Below, piece by piece: positions 57,129-64,000 of a stretch of DNA of 64,000 nt. Position 1 is the stretch's first letter. Every line of letters starts with the position of its first letter. The position numbers and the translations under genes were made by a program. Source of the DNA: CAIKXD01 sp035439485 (GTDB taxonomy: Bacteria; Bacteroidota; Bacteroidia; UBA4408); contig DAORKI010000002.1 in NCBI GenBank assembly GCA_035439485.1, positions 62,001 through 126,000 of the forward strand, given 5' to 3'. A model generated the notes under the pieces. It saw only the letters and a program-made list of their open reading frames with translations, was not told the DNA's origin and made no database searches.

Positions 57129-58412
57129 TTATTGTAATACTATTTTTCTAATATCGATTGTATTATTTAGGTTGTCTATAACATGAACAAAATAAATTCC
57201 ATTTCCACTCCACGTAGATAAATCAATGTAAGATAGTTGTTGAGTAATCGCGGTGGTAAAAACTGTTTGCCCTATTGCGTTTTCAATTTTTAAGGTGTAA
57301 CCACTCATTAAATTAAAATTACCATAGTCAATAGTAATATGGTCGTTGGTTGGGTTTGGAAATACTTTTATAACATTTATATTGTTTGGAGGGATTAACC
57401 CAGTCAATAAAGCATTTATTACAAGTGTGTCCATTACAGTAATAAAGGTGGTGTCTGTAATAGTTACAAAATTAGTATCTGTGATTGTAATAAAAGTAGT
57501 ATCATAAATTGTTGCTGAAAGTGAATTAAAGAAAATTGTGTCTATACAAGTTCCATCAGAAACCCATACAAAGGGAACAGTTGAAGGGTTTAAAGAAATT
57601 GTATTTGCAGTATCACCAGTTGACCAAATATTTTGCCCCCCAGATGAAACTGATGTAAGAATTATATTATTAATTAAATTGCAGTTGTTAGTGGCGTTAT
57701 ATAAATTGCTTATTTCCTGTGTTGTTAGAGCACGATTCCAAATTCCAATATCATCAAGTAAGCCATTGAAAACAGATGGACTCCAATTATAATGTGCACC
57801 AAAAATCGTAGGTAAACTATCATTTAATGGGGCGGTTAATCCACCTGTTGCCATAGCAGTTGATGATGCTAATACATTGTCAACATATATTTGAAACTGA
57901 CCATCATTTATTAAACCAGCTGTTCCAGAGTATATGCCAACAACATGATGCCAATTATTATCAAGATATGTATTGTCAGTAATTTGACCAATAGCAATTG
58001 CTGGCCCATCAGCTCTAAAGGTAATCTTACCTGTATTTATTCCATCATAAGGTTGTTTGCCTACAGCAAGACTTATACAATTAGAATTATGGTCGCCTCC
58101 AACTATAGCCCCTCCTGTTGTTGTTTTAAACCAAGCGGAAATACTCATTGAAGTTATGTTTGTCTGTACATAAGTGGTTTTTATTGTGTCGTTAGTACCA
58201 TCAAATGAATATGTTTTATTAGAAGCCCCAAATCTATCAGTTGCAAGTATAGCACCGTTTACTGTGCCGTTATTACCATTTCCACTAATATCATTTGCAT
58301 TGCCTGTGAATGGCCAATACCCTACTAAACCATTTGTAGGCACATAAGTTGGTATTTGAGCAACTAGATTTATTGTAATTGAAATTAACAAAAGAGTAAA
58401 AGTTTTTTTCAT
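57129..58412 (-). CDS. LamG-domain protein with T9SS sorting domain (element cargo)
   Basis: A 427-residue secreted protein starting MKKTFTLLLISITINLVAQ. A LamG/concanavalin-like domain spans about residues 30-230 (GLVGYWPFTGNANDISGNGNNG, SISAWFKT, WHHVVGIYSGTAG, LDDIGIWNRALTTQEI). A Thr-rich linker with repeated TITDT-like units (about 290-325) leads to a T9SS domain (VFPNPTNDHITIDYG ... GIYFVHVI). The codons upstream to 58436 are in frame, but the signal peptide fixes the start. It may bind surface glycans. It is unusual cargo for a small mobile element, divergent from the XRE gene. Confidence 0.85.
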   Translation of the reverse strand: MKKTFTLLLISITINLVAQIPTYVPTNGLVGYWPFTGNANDISGNGNNGTVNGAILATDRFGASNKTYSFDGTNDTIKTTYVQTNITSMSISAWFKTTTGGAIVGGDHNSNCISLAVGKQPYDGINTGKITFRADGPAIAIGQITDNTYLDNNWHHVVGIYSGTAGLINDGQFQIYVDNVLASSTAMATGGLTAPLNDSLPTIFGAHYNWSPSVFNGLLDDIGIWNRALTTQEISNLYNATNNCNLINNIILTSVSSGGQNIWSTGDTANTISLNPSTVPFVWVSDGTCIDTIFFNSLSATIYDTTFITITDTNFVTITDTTFITVMDTLVINALLTGLIPPNNINVIKVFPNPTNDHITIDYGNFNLMSGYTLKIENAIGQTVFTTAITQQLSYIDLSTWSGNGIYFVHVIDNLNNTIDIRKIVLQ

Positions 58413-58433
58413 TGTCAGTTTGTTTATTGAAGA

Positions 58434-58461
58434 CAAATATACAAATAACCATATACGGTTA
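58434..58461. promoter_or_regulatory. divergent control region of the LamG and XRE genes
   Basis: On the minus strand a -7 box TATATTTG (58441-58434) serves the LamG gene. Directly upstream is a 16-base inverted repeat TAACC-ATATAC-GGTTA (58446-58461), symmetrical and of operator type. An XRE protein encoded 36 bases away is the natural candidate to bind it. Confidence 0.55.
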
Positions 58462-58497
58462 CATTAAATCTATGCAATATGTCCATTTTTCCAAAAA

Positions 58498-58734
58498 GTG
58501 GATAAAGCAAAATTCAATATTAAATTTGGTAAATTCGTTGCTGGTAAGCGAATTAAAATGGGTTTTACTCAAAGTGAGTTAGCTTCTATGGTTGGCAACA
58601 ATGCTCAAAATATTTCAAGACTGGAAAGGGGTGAAGTAAGCCCAACATTATATTGGGTATCAAAGTTAGCAAAGGCTTTTAATCAATCGCTCTTAGAATT
58701 AATTAATGAATTTGATTCATTCTCTAATAATTAA
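58498..58734 (+). CDS. XRE-family transcriptional regulator
   Basis: A 78-residue single-domain HTH protein. The helix-turn-helix spans about residues 18-60 (KRIKMGFTQSELASMVG, NAQNISRLERGEVSPTL). The start is GTG at 58498; no in-frame ATG is available. Small XRE proteins of this kind repress neighbouring genes, so control of the divergent LamG gene is likely. Confidence 0.85.
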   Translation: MDKAKFNIKFGKFVAGKRIKMGFTQSELASMVGNNAQNISRLERGEVSPTLYWVSKLAKAFNQSLLELINEFDSFSNN

Positions 58735-58801
58735 AATTGACTGTCGGTTTTCTAAATTTATTTTATACATTTGTTATTAATATTTCAAATATTTAAAGAT
58801 T

Positions 58802-58984
58802 ATGCAAAATAATTCTGACCCTAAAGATAGTAATAACCAACAAGGTAATACACCCCAACCTACTACCCCTCCAAGCGAACCAATACCAGATAGAATAGTT
58901 ACACAACCAACAAATACTATCGAACAAAGAAGTTACAGTGAAACAAGCATAAGAGCAAACCAGCAATCAGAGGGCAAAAAATAA
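58802..58984 (+). CDS. small disordered protein (Pro/Gln/Thr-rich), 60 residues
   Basis: A 60-residue frame starting MQNNSDPKDSNNQQGNTPQP, low in hydrophobic residues and very probably unfolded. It lies 67 bases after the XRE gene on the same strand and overlaps the end of the converging membrane-protein gene by 68 bases. Reality is uncertain; the composition is unlike a random shadow frame. Confidence 0.45.
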   Translation: MQNNSDPKDSNNQQGNTPQPTTPPSEPIPDRIVTQPTNTIEQRSYSETSIRANQQSEGKK

Positions 58985-59483
58985 TAAAAACCAAGCTTTT
59001 TATAGCTTTTGAATAGTTCTCTTTTCTGAGTTTATTTAGTTCGATGTTGGAATCAATTCTCCTTTGGATATCTTCACATATCCATAATGTTATGTTGGCA
59101 GTTTGAAGTTTTTCATCAAACTTATTGTCAATATATTGAGAAATAACCAAATCTTTAGGCTCAAAACCAATTACACATAAATTACTAATTTTAAAGTTCT
59201 GAAAAAGAAAACAAGCACTGAAAATTAAAGGAACTAACAAAAGGATTCCTGTTAATACCAAGTAATTTGATAGTTTAAATTCACTGGTAAATAAATAAAT
59301 AATAATTGAAGGAATAACGGTGATTAAGATAGTCGCTAATTGTTCGGTTCTTCCAGAAAAATACTTGAACGTTTCAATAGTTTCTGCTAATCTTTTTTCT
59401 GCTTGTGAAATAAATAAATCACCCGTTTTATCTGAGATATTTGTCCAATTCACAATATCTGTTCTTCCGTTTACCCAAGCCAT
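58917..59483 (-). CDS. uncharacterised membrane protein (element cargo)
   Basis: A 188-residue protein. A charged N-terminal segment (about 1-45, with SQAEKRLAETIETFKYF) is followed by two membrane helices near 48-66 and 70-93, a charged soluble stretch to about 155 with DKTGDL-free helices, and a third hydrophobic segment near 160-185. The architecture recalls small two- to three-helix effectors of antiviral systems (SLATT or S-2TM types), but no motif identifies a family. It has a TATATTTG promoter box and is divergent from the next gene. Confidence 0.7.
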   Translation of the reverse strand: MAWVNGRTDIVNWTNISDKTGDLFISQAEKRLAETIETFKYFSGRTEQLATILITVIPSIIIYLFTSEFKLSNYLVLTGILLLVPLIFSACFLFQNFKISNLCVIGFEPKDLVISQYIDNKFDEKLQTANITLWICEDIQRRIDSNIELNKLRKENYSKAIKSLVFIIFCPLIAGLLLCLFHCNFFVR

Positions 59484-59502
59484 ATTTTTAAATTATAAAC
59501 AG

Positions 59503-59510
59503 CAAATATA
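59503..59510 (-). promoter_or_regulatory. promoter -7 box of the membrane-protein gene
   Basis: The minus strand reads TATATTTG, 20 bases before the membrane-protein ATG. Confidence 0.5.
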
Positions 59511-59573
59511 TTGTTAATTATCACGAACTTTACTCTCAATTAAAACATTATAAATAATTCTAAAACTAAAAGA

Positions 59574-60251
59574 ATGATATACTTAATTCCGACAAAACGA
59601 GGTATTGGAGTTGAAATGTGGGGTACATATGAAGACTTGAAAGAGTTGCACGGTGTTATTGGAAGATTTTGGGCTGATGAAAACTACGAATCAAATAAAG
59701 GATTTGAAAACAGAGACGCCCTATTAAGCAGTTTTTCATATGAAATTAGGAAGGCAAAGGAAGGGAGTAGAATGAAAAGAAAGAAAAGTCATTTATCGTT
59801 TGAGAATCAAGAATATTTTGGAACTGCATTTTCTTGGGTTCACATTTTATTTTCATTAACAGCAATCAAATACAATATGAGATATTACGAAACAAACAAG
59901 TATGAAATATCTCTAATACTTTTGCTGGAATTTTGGTTGGAGAAAGCTATGTATAGTTATGATGAAATTGGGGCTCAAAAATTAAGAGGTTTTATTGAGG
60001 ATGGGCTTTATGGTGCAAACGACCTTATTTACCAATTTATGAGAAGCATCAATTATGAGTTTTTCTTACTTGGTGGTGGAAAAAAAGCATTTAGACAATT
60101 ACCAATATTATTAAAGAGAGGAATTTATTATACACAAGAATACACACAACATGAAAATTTTCTTAAAGCCGAAGCTGTCCGATTAAATTGTGATGCATCT
60201 GAATTGGAAGTTGGTGATGATGATTTTGATTATGGTGGTATTGAATGGTAA
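59574..60251 (+). CDS. uncharacterised soluble protein, DUF6904-like
   Basis: A 225-residue protein starting MIYLIPTKRGIGVEMWGTYEDL, followed by FSYEIRKAKEG, and a helical C-terminal half ending in an acidic tail (EVGDDDFDYGGIEW). The start and the YEIRKA segment resemble my memory of DUF6904 proteins, which have no known function. It is divergent from the membrane-protein gene, next to the right end of the element. The pair looks like cargo that benefits the host. Confidence 0.65.
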   Translation: MIYLIPTKRGIGVEMWGTYEDLKELHGVIGRFWADENYESNKGFENRDALLSSFSYEIRKAKEGSRMKRKKSHLSFENQEYFGTAFSWVHILFSLTAIKYNMRYYETNKYEISLILLLEFWLEKAMYSYDEIGAQKLRGFIEDGLYGANDLIYQFMRSINYEFFLLGGGKKAFRQLPILLKRGIYYTQEYTQHENFLKAEAVRLNCDASELEVGDDDFDYGGIEW

Positions 60252-60303
60252 TTAATTAAATTTTGGGTTATCAAATTCAATAAAATTGAGTTTAACCTCA
60301 ACA

Positions 60304-60326
60304 TTTGCCACACCTTTTGCCACACT
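60304..60326 (+). repeat. right subterminal 23-bp direct repeat (integrase arm-site candidate)
   Basis: Identical to 53914-53936 and in the same orientation, 56 bases inside the right border. Two tandem TTTGCCACAC cores. Confidence 0.8.
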
Positions 60327-60336
60327 TTAAAACCAA

Positions 60337-60368
60337 AAACCCTTGAAAGTATTACCAATCAAGGGTTT
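60337..60368 (-). terminator. element-encoded terminator downstream of tRNA-Cys
   Basis: Perfect 10-bp stem AAACCCTTGA (60337-60346) / TCAAGGGTTT (60359-60368), which on the minus strand follows the tRNA by 15 bases and leads into T-rich sequence. It replaces the terminator now at 53761-53788. Confidence 0.75.
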
Positions 60369-60382
60369 ATTTGGAGTTGAGC

Positions 60383-60397
60383 GAGGTCTCGAGCGGA
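60383..60397 (+). repeat. attR: right copy of the 15-bp tRNA-Cys duplication
   Basis: GAGGTCTCGAGCGGA, identical to 53794-53808. It overlaps the acceptor stem and T-stem of the intact tRNA-Cys gene. Confidence 0.88.
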
Positions 60398-60454
60398 TTT
60401 GAACCGCTGTACAAGGTTTTGCAGACCTCTGCCTAACCGCTCGGCCACGAGACC
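60384..60454 (-). tRNA. tRNA-Cys (anticodon GCA)
   Basis: A 71-base cloverleaf on the minus strand. Acceptor stem GGTCTCG/CGAGACC, D-arm GCCGAGCGGTTAGGC, anticodon loop CTGCAAA (GCA), T-arm AGCGG-TTCAAAT-CCGCT and discriminator U. CCA is not encoded. The 3' part was duplicated by insertion of the element, but the gene remains complete. Confidence 0.95.
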
Positions 60455-60521
60455 ATTTTTAAAAGGAATGCAAATTTACAAAAATAAATTGGATTACAAA
60501 CACAAGACCTTAAAAATAAAA

Positions 60522-60545
60522 AAGCCGCTTATTTAAAAGCGGCTT
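60522..60545 (-). terminator. terminator of the TlpA-like gene
   Basis: AAGCCGCTT (60522-60530) / AAGCGGCTT (60537-60545) with a 6-base loop and a T-rich tail on the minus strand. Confidence 0.8.
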
Positions 60546-60618
60546 CATATATGGGTTTGATAAAATAATAGCTATCTGAGAAAAGTAATAGTTTAATTTG
60601 TAAAAAAACAAGGTAAAA

Positions 60619-61425
60619 TTACTCTTTCACAAACTTCTTAATGACTAGCTCATTATTATTAATTCTTATTTCAGCAAAATAAACACCAGCATTTAAATTT
60701 GAAATATTGAGCGATTTAATTTGATTAGCATTATCAAAATTTTGGGCTAATACAATATTTCCAAGCATATCGAGCAATCTTACTCCATTTAATTTATCTC
60801 CTGTAACACTTAAGTATAAGTTCTCTTTTGCCGGAGAAGGAAAAACACTAATATTATTATTGGAAACTACATTGTTTACCCCAGCTACTCCTGGATAAAT
60901 ACCATGTGATTGAAAGTAAGGATTAAAATCGGCAGCAGTGCTGATTGGCCAAATGTCTTGTTCTAAAATTTGACGGTTAGGTGCAATTAAAATCATTGTT
61001 GGAAAAGCACTCACATTATACAAATTGTGAAATGTTTGTGGGCCTGCTGTAGCACTTCCTTCTGTTCCGCTAATCCCTAATGGGTAATTTGGGCCAGTAG
61101 CGCTCATATAAGTAGTTTCCCAACTATGCATTACCGAATTATTGTCATCACGATTGATAGAAACAAAAAACATTGGTGCAGTTGGCGCATTCGCTCCATA
61201 AGTAATAAATGCTTCATGCAATTTAGGAGCAGTACTTTGACAAGGACCACAAGTAGTGAACATAAAATCTAAAAAAACAAACTTGCCTTGATCTAATTTA
61301 TCAAATAGGTTAAAAGTGTTCCCATCAATGTCCTTTGCAGTGAAATCAACTGCTGTGGTTAATGTAGTTTAAGCATTTAAAGTACATGCACTGAATGTAC
61401 AAATTGCTAGTAAAAGTTTTTTCAT
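60619..61425 (-). pseudogene. TlpA-like thioredoxin with T9SS domain, broken by one stop codon
   Basis: The complete reading frame is 268 residues from an ATG at 61425, but codon 19 is TAA (61369-61371). Signal peptide KKLLLAICTFSACTLNA ends right before this codon; the usual residue after NA is Gln (CAA), one base away from TAA. After it come VDFTAKDIDGNTFNLFDKL and the redox motif FTTCGPCQSTAPK, a thioredoxin fold to about residue 175 and a T9SS domain (VFPSPAKENLYLSV ... GVYFAEIR). A start at an inner Met (61263) would lose the signal peptide, so the protein could not be exported. A sequencing error is possible. Confidence 0.8.
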
Positions 61426-61495
61426 GTAGTGTTGTTTTAGGTTAATAAAATATATTTAATCAAAACTACTGATAATATAAAAGTTTGCCAAATTT

Positions 61496-61846
61496 TTATG
61501 CTTCCATTATAATTGAAACCGCATTTACATTACCATTCATGGGAGGATTTAATTTGGTAACAGTTAAAACTACTTTTTGCAGATGATTTAGTTCGCCTTT
61601 TAGTCTCTTTATGATTCGGGCAGCAACATTTTCGAGTAAATTAGCTCTAATTGCCATTTCTTCTTTAACAATATTAAAAACAATGCAGTAATCAATTGTT
61701 TTGTTTAGGTCATCAGTTTTAGCAGCTTCGGTAAAATCGGTTTCCAAGATGACATCTACACTGTAATTACTACCAATCATTGCTTCTTCTTGAAGACAAC
61801 CATGATAGGCATACAATTGAATATTGTTTAAGTGTATTTTATGCAT
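61496..61846 (-). CDS. folB: dihydroneopterin aldolase
   Basis: A 116-residue enzyme of folate synthesis. IQLYAYHGCLQEEAMIGSNY and DLNKTIDYCIVF are diagnostic, with the catalytic Glu, Tyr and Lys (VTKLNPP) in place. It is followed by no other folate gene here, although folA lies 38 kb away in the window. It ends 21 bases after the DUF5106 gene, on the same strand. Confidence 0.93.
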   Translation of the reverse strand: MHKIHLNNIQLYAYHGCLQEEAMIGSNYSVDVILETDFTEAAKTDDLNKTIDYCIVFNIVKEEMAIRANLLENVAARIIKRLKGELNHLQKVVLTVTKLNPPMNGNVNAVSIIMEA

Positions 61847-61866
61847 AAATCACATTTTGGAATAAA

Positions 61867-63294
61867 TTAATTTAATTTCTTTTTTTGTTCCATTTTAGCA
61901 TAATTGTCCATAAAATCTTCAATTTGTTCAACCCCTAATTTTTTTGCAATGATTTCTTTTTTGTCATTTAAAATGTATATCACTGGCGTGCTGCTTATAT
62001 CATAAATAGACCTAAAATGATTCTGCAATTTAATATCAGCAACATTTATCCAATCTAGTTTATTGTCTTCAATAAATTTGTGCCACTTGGCTTCCTCTGT
62101 TTCTGTGCAAACACCATAAACTTCAAATCCTTTAGCTTTCAAACTTTTATGGTAAACATCAGCAAGTTGCGGCACTGCTTTCTTACAATGACTGCAATCG
62201 GGGTCCCAAAAACACAAAATTGTATATTTTGATTTTACAGCCCATAAGGGTTGTAGTTGATTTTTATCATCATATAACATAAGGTTAGGTGCTTTTTTGC
62301 CTAGTAATAAAGGTTTTAAAACACGCGCTCTGTCAGAGATTTTAAACATTAAAGTTGAATCTGCCCAATACGCTTGTCCAGTATTATAATATTCCTCAAC
62401 TAAACGCACAAATACAGCATCCATACCCATGATTTTAGAACTTTCATAGGTACTAGTAGTATAAACCAAGGTGTATTTAAATACTTCCTTATTGGCTTTT
62501 GCCTTTTCACATAAATAAATACAGGCCTCGGCAATTGAGTCGGGAATTTGATAGGTAAGTTTTTCTAGAAATTGTTTATATTTATTGTAAATTAAAGGTG
62601 TGCGTAACAATCTTGCATCGCTAAAATCAACCCCATCAAAAAAATGTGATTTAAAATACTTGTAGGCAAAAGTTGAATCTGGTCTGCCATTAGCTAATTT
62701 GGGCGTCTCTGGAACTTCGGGATCTTGAGAGGTACGGAATATTTTGGCCAAAAATGATTCAGGATGTGCCTTCATAAAGTTTATTTTATATTCTTTCACT
62801 TCCTTATCAACATTAGCCATTTGTTTCCTGATAATCTCTGCTGAATCTTTATTTGTTTTTAGTAATTCATACTTTTTGTTTAGAGGTTCTAATTGCTTGC
62901 TTTTATCAGCCATAAAGTTTAAATAAGCATAGAACCATTCATTTTCTTTAGACCCTTTAACTTTCATGTGTTTTACAAAATCAAGTGTGTCTGTTTCCAA
63001 AGAAAAATCTGTTTCACCTGCAACTATAACTTCAAAATACTTTTTGTTTGGAGTTACTACTAAATAAATTCCACCGTCTAAAGGCTTTGTTCCGGTATAA
63101 ACCATATTCCCTTTGGCATCTACTTTCAATGTATCAGAAACATACTGCTTTTCAGCAAAGTGGTAACCCATATAACACTCAGTATTGGCTATGTTATTGA
63201 TTTTAATTTTAATATTATAAGCTTCCTTATCTTTTGCAGAGCCAAGATAAGTTCCTAACAAAAAAACGACTAATACAATGGTAAATTTCTTCAT
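61867..63294 (-). CDS. exported DUF5106/TlpA-like thioredoxin protein
   Basis: A 475-residue periplasmic protein beginning MKKFTIVLVVFLLGTYLGSAK (signal peptide). A DUF4369-like beta domain (about 25-120, IKINNIANTECYMGYHFAEKQ in part) and a long helical DUF5106 region lead to a C-terminal thioredoxin domain (about 335-470) with CFWDPDCSHCKKAVP (CxxC Cys-Ser-His-Cys) and SSTPVIYIL with the cis-Pro. It probably reduces or exchanges disulfides in exported proteins. The frame is open for 41 codons upstream, but the signal peptide fixes this start. Confidence 0.88.
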   Translation of the reverse strand: MKKFTIVLVVFLLGTYLGSAKDKEAYNIKIKINNIANTECYMGYHFAEKQYVSDTLKVDAKGNMVYTGTKPLDGGIYLVVTPNKKYFEVIVAGETDFSLETDTLDFVKHMKVKGSKENEWFYAYLNFMADKSKQLEPLNKKYELLKTNKDSAEIIRKQMANVDKEVKEYKINFMKAHPESFLAKIFRTSQDPEVPETPKLANGRPDSTFAYKYFKSHFFDGVDFSDARLLRTPLIYNKYKQFLEKLTYQIPDSIAEACIYLCEKAKANKEVFKYTLVYTTSTYESSKIMGMDAVFVRLVEEYYNTGQAYWADSTLMFKISDRARVLKPLLLGKKAPNLMLYDDKNQLQPLWAVKSKYTILCFWDPDCSHCKKAVPQLADVYHKSLKAKGFEVYGVCTETEEAKWHKFIEDNKLDWINVADIKLQNHFRSIYDISSTPVIYILNDKKEIIAKKLGVEQIEDFMDNYAKMEQKKKLN

Positions 63295-63573
63295 ATTATT
63301 AACGAGTTTATTTATTTCAACAAAATTAGGACGAAAAAAAGGCATTTTCGGCAAAGATTTGCTGCAAAAATTGTTAATTAGCTCACAAAAACTGCGCCAA
63401 TAGTAAAATTTTAGCACTTTTCTGGTTTGTTACCTTTATAACATGCTCTAAAAATAATTTTCCTTTTGTACGTTTTAATAAAAAGATTCCAAGGTTCAAA
63501 ATCTAATAATGATATGATTGAATGGCGTAAATCTAGAATTGAGATTGCTTAATAATGATTTATATAAAATTAG
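63295..63573. other. divergent intergenic region
   Basis: About 280 bases between the DUF5106 gene and gmd. Apart from a weak promoter-like CTTTG word near 63351-63358 on the minus strand, nothing supportable is seen. Confidence 0.3.
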
Positions 63574-63581
63574 TATCTTTG
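63574..63581 (+). promoter_or_regulatory. gmd promoter -7 box
   Basis: TATCTTTG (TAnnTTTG), 20 bases upstream of the gmd ATG. Confidence 0.55.
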
Positions 63582-63601
63582 CGGTTTATATAAAAAAAAT
63601 T

Positions 63602-64000
63602 ATGTCAAAAGTTGCATTAATTACAGGTATTACTGGGCAAGATGGCTCATATTTAGCAGAACTTTTATTAGAAAAAGGCTATACTGTGCATGGTTTAAAA
63701 AGAAGAAGCTCTATGTTTAATACCGATAGGATAGATCATCTTTACAAGGATACACATGAGCAAAAAGTTAAGTTCTTTTTACATTATGGAGATTTAACCG
63801 ACAGTACTAATTTAATTAGAATAATACAAGAAGTGCAGCCAGATGAAATTTATAACCTAGCAGCACAAAGCCATGTTAAAGTTTCGTTTGAAACACCAGA
63901 ATATACAGCTAATGCTGATGGAATTGGCACTTTAAGAATTTTAGAAGCTTTGCGTATTTTAAACATGGGTAATAAAACCCGTTTTTATCAGGCTTCAACA
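63602..64000 (+). CDS. gmd: GDP-mannose 4,6-dehydratase, N-terminal part
   Basis: The first 133 codons of an SDR-type enzyme that converts GDP-mannose to GDP-4-keto-6-deoxymannose, a precursor of fucose and other deoxysugars in surface glycans. The NADP motif is ITGITGQDGSYLAELL, followed by KRRSSMFNTDRIDHLY and NLAAQSHVKVSFETPEYTANADG (both characteristic of Gmd). The window edge cuts the gene. It likely starts a glycan biosynthesis cluster. Confidence 0.95.
   Translation, partial: MSKVALITGITGQDGSYLAELLLEKGYTVHGLKRRSSMFNTDRIDHLYKDTHEQKVKFFLHYGDLTDSTNLIRIIQEVQPDEIYNLAAQSHVKVSFETPEYTANADGIGTLRILEALRILNMGNKTRFYQAST

Larger units (their letters stand above)
53794..60397. mobile_element. integrative element in tRNA-Cys (about 6.6 kb)
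   Basis: The borders are the 15-bp duplication of the tRNA-Cys end at 53794-53808 and 60383-60397. Inside each border lies one copy of a 23-bp repeat (53914-53936 and 60304-60326). The element encodes a tyrosine integrase, an HTH excisionase-like protein, a probable HUH replication/nicking protein, a LamG T9SS protein, an XRE regulator and small uncharacterised proteins. No conjugation genes or phage structural genes are present. The element may therefore be mobilised by a helper or move as a minimal plasmid-like integrative unit. Confidence 0.88.

Overview
The window is from a low-GC member of the Bacteroidota. Evidence for this includes a type IX secretion (T9SS) C-terminal sorting domain on five proteins (one encoded by a broken gene), the gliding genes gldB and gldC beside nadE, an atpD-atpC pair standing alone, Bacteroidota-type promoters (TAnnTTTG -7 boxes) and weak Shine-Dalgarno sequences. 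The genus cannot be decided from the sequence.

Layout. 1-3.1 kb: minus-strand ABC transporter genes (start of a permease, an ATPase), a LolC/E-like permease and a methyltransferase. 3.1-8.3 kb: a small exported protein, atpC and atpD, and a Ca2+-type P-type ATPase. 8.4-11.8 kb: a PrsW protease, an M48 protease with a DUF898 membrane protein, and an acetyltransferase. 11.9-15.3 kb: a plus-strand run with 3-hydroxybutyrate dehydrogenase, a patatin lipase, tatC, a carboxymuconolactone-decarboxylase-like protein and a thioredoxin-like ferredoxin. 15.3-17.4 kb: small envelope proteins and lipoproteins. 17.4-24.1 kb: a decayed outer-membrane protein gene, nadE, a PorT-like barrel, gldB, gldC, a hydroxyacid dehydrogenase, folA and a CarboxypepD_reg-like protein. 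24.1-28.5 kb: a SRAP protein, an AlkA-type glycosylase, a rhomboid protease and a BaiN-type flavoprotein. 28.8-32.6 kb: a cold-shock gene, then a cobalamin riboswitch upstream of a T9SS-exported DUF4465 protein and a second T9SS protein. 32.6-36.8 kb: a YjbR protein, xseB, a ClC channel and typA. 37.1-53.6 kb: one intact gene of 5484 codons for a repetitive T9SS surface protein.

53.8-60.4 kb is a compact integrative element of about 6.6 kb sitting in the 3' end of tRNA-Cys. A 15-bp duplication of the tRNA end marks both borders, and a 23-bp subterminal direct repeat lies just inside each border. The element carries a tyrosine integrase, an excisionase-like HTH protein, a probable HUH-type replication or nicking protein preceded by strong hairpins, a T9SS LamG protein divergent from an XRE regulator, and uncharacterised cargo (a small disordered protein, a membrane protein and a soluble DUF6904-like protein). 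This is the best candidate for something undescribed.

60.6-64 kb: a TlpA-like T9SS gene broken by one stop codon at its signal-peptide cleavage site, folB, a DUF5106/thioredoxin protein and the start of gmd. Two broken genes (17.4-17.9 kb and 60.6-61.4 kb) suggest recent loss of some envelope functions. All functional calls come from motif recognition by eye; no database search was run.
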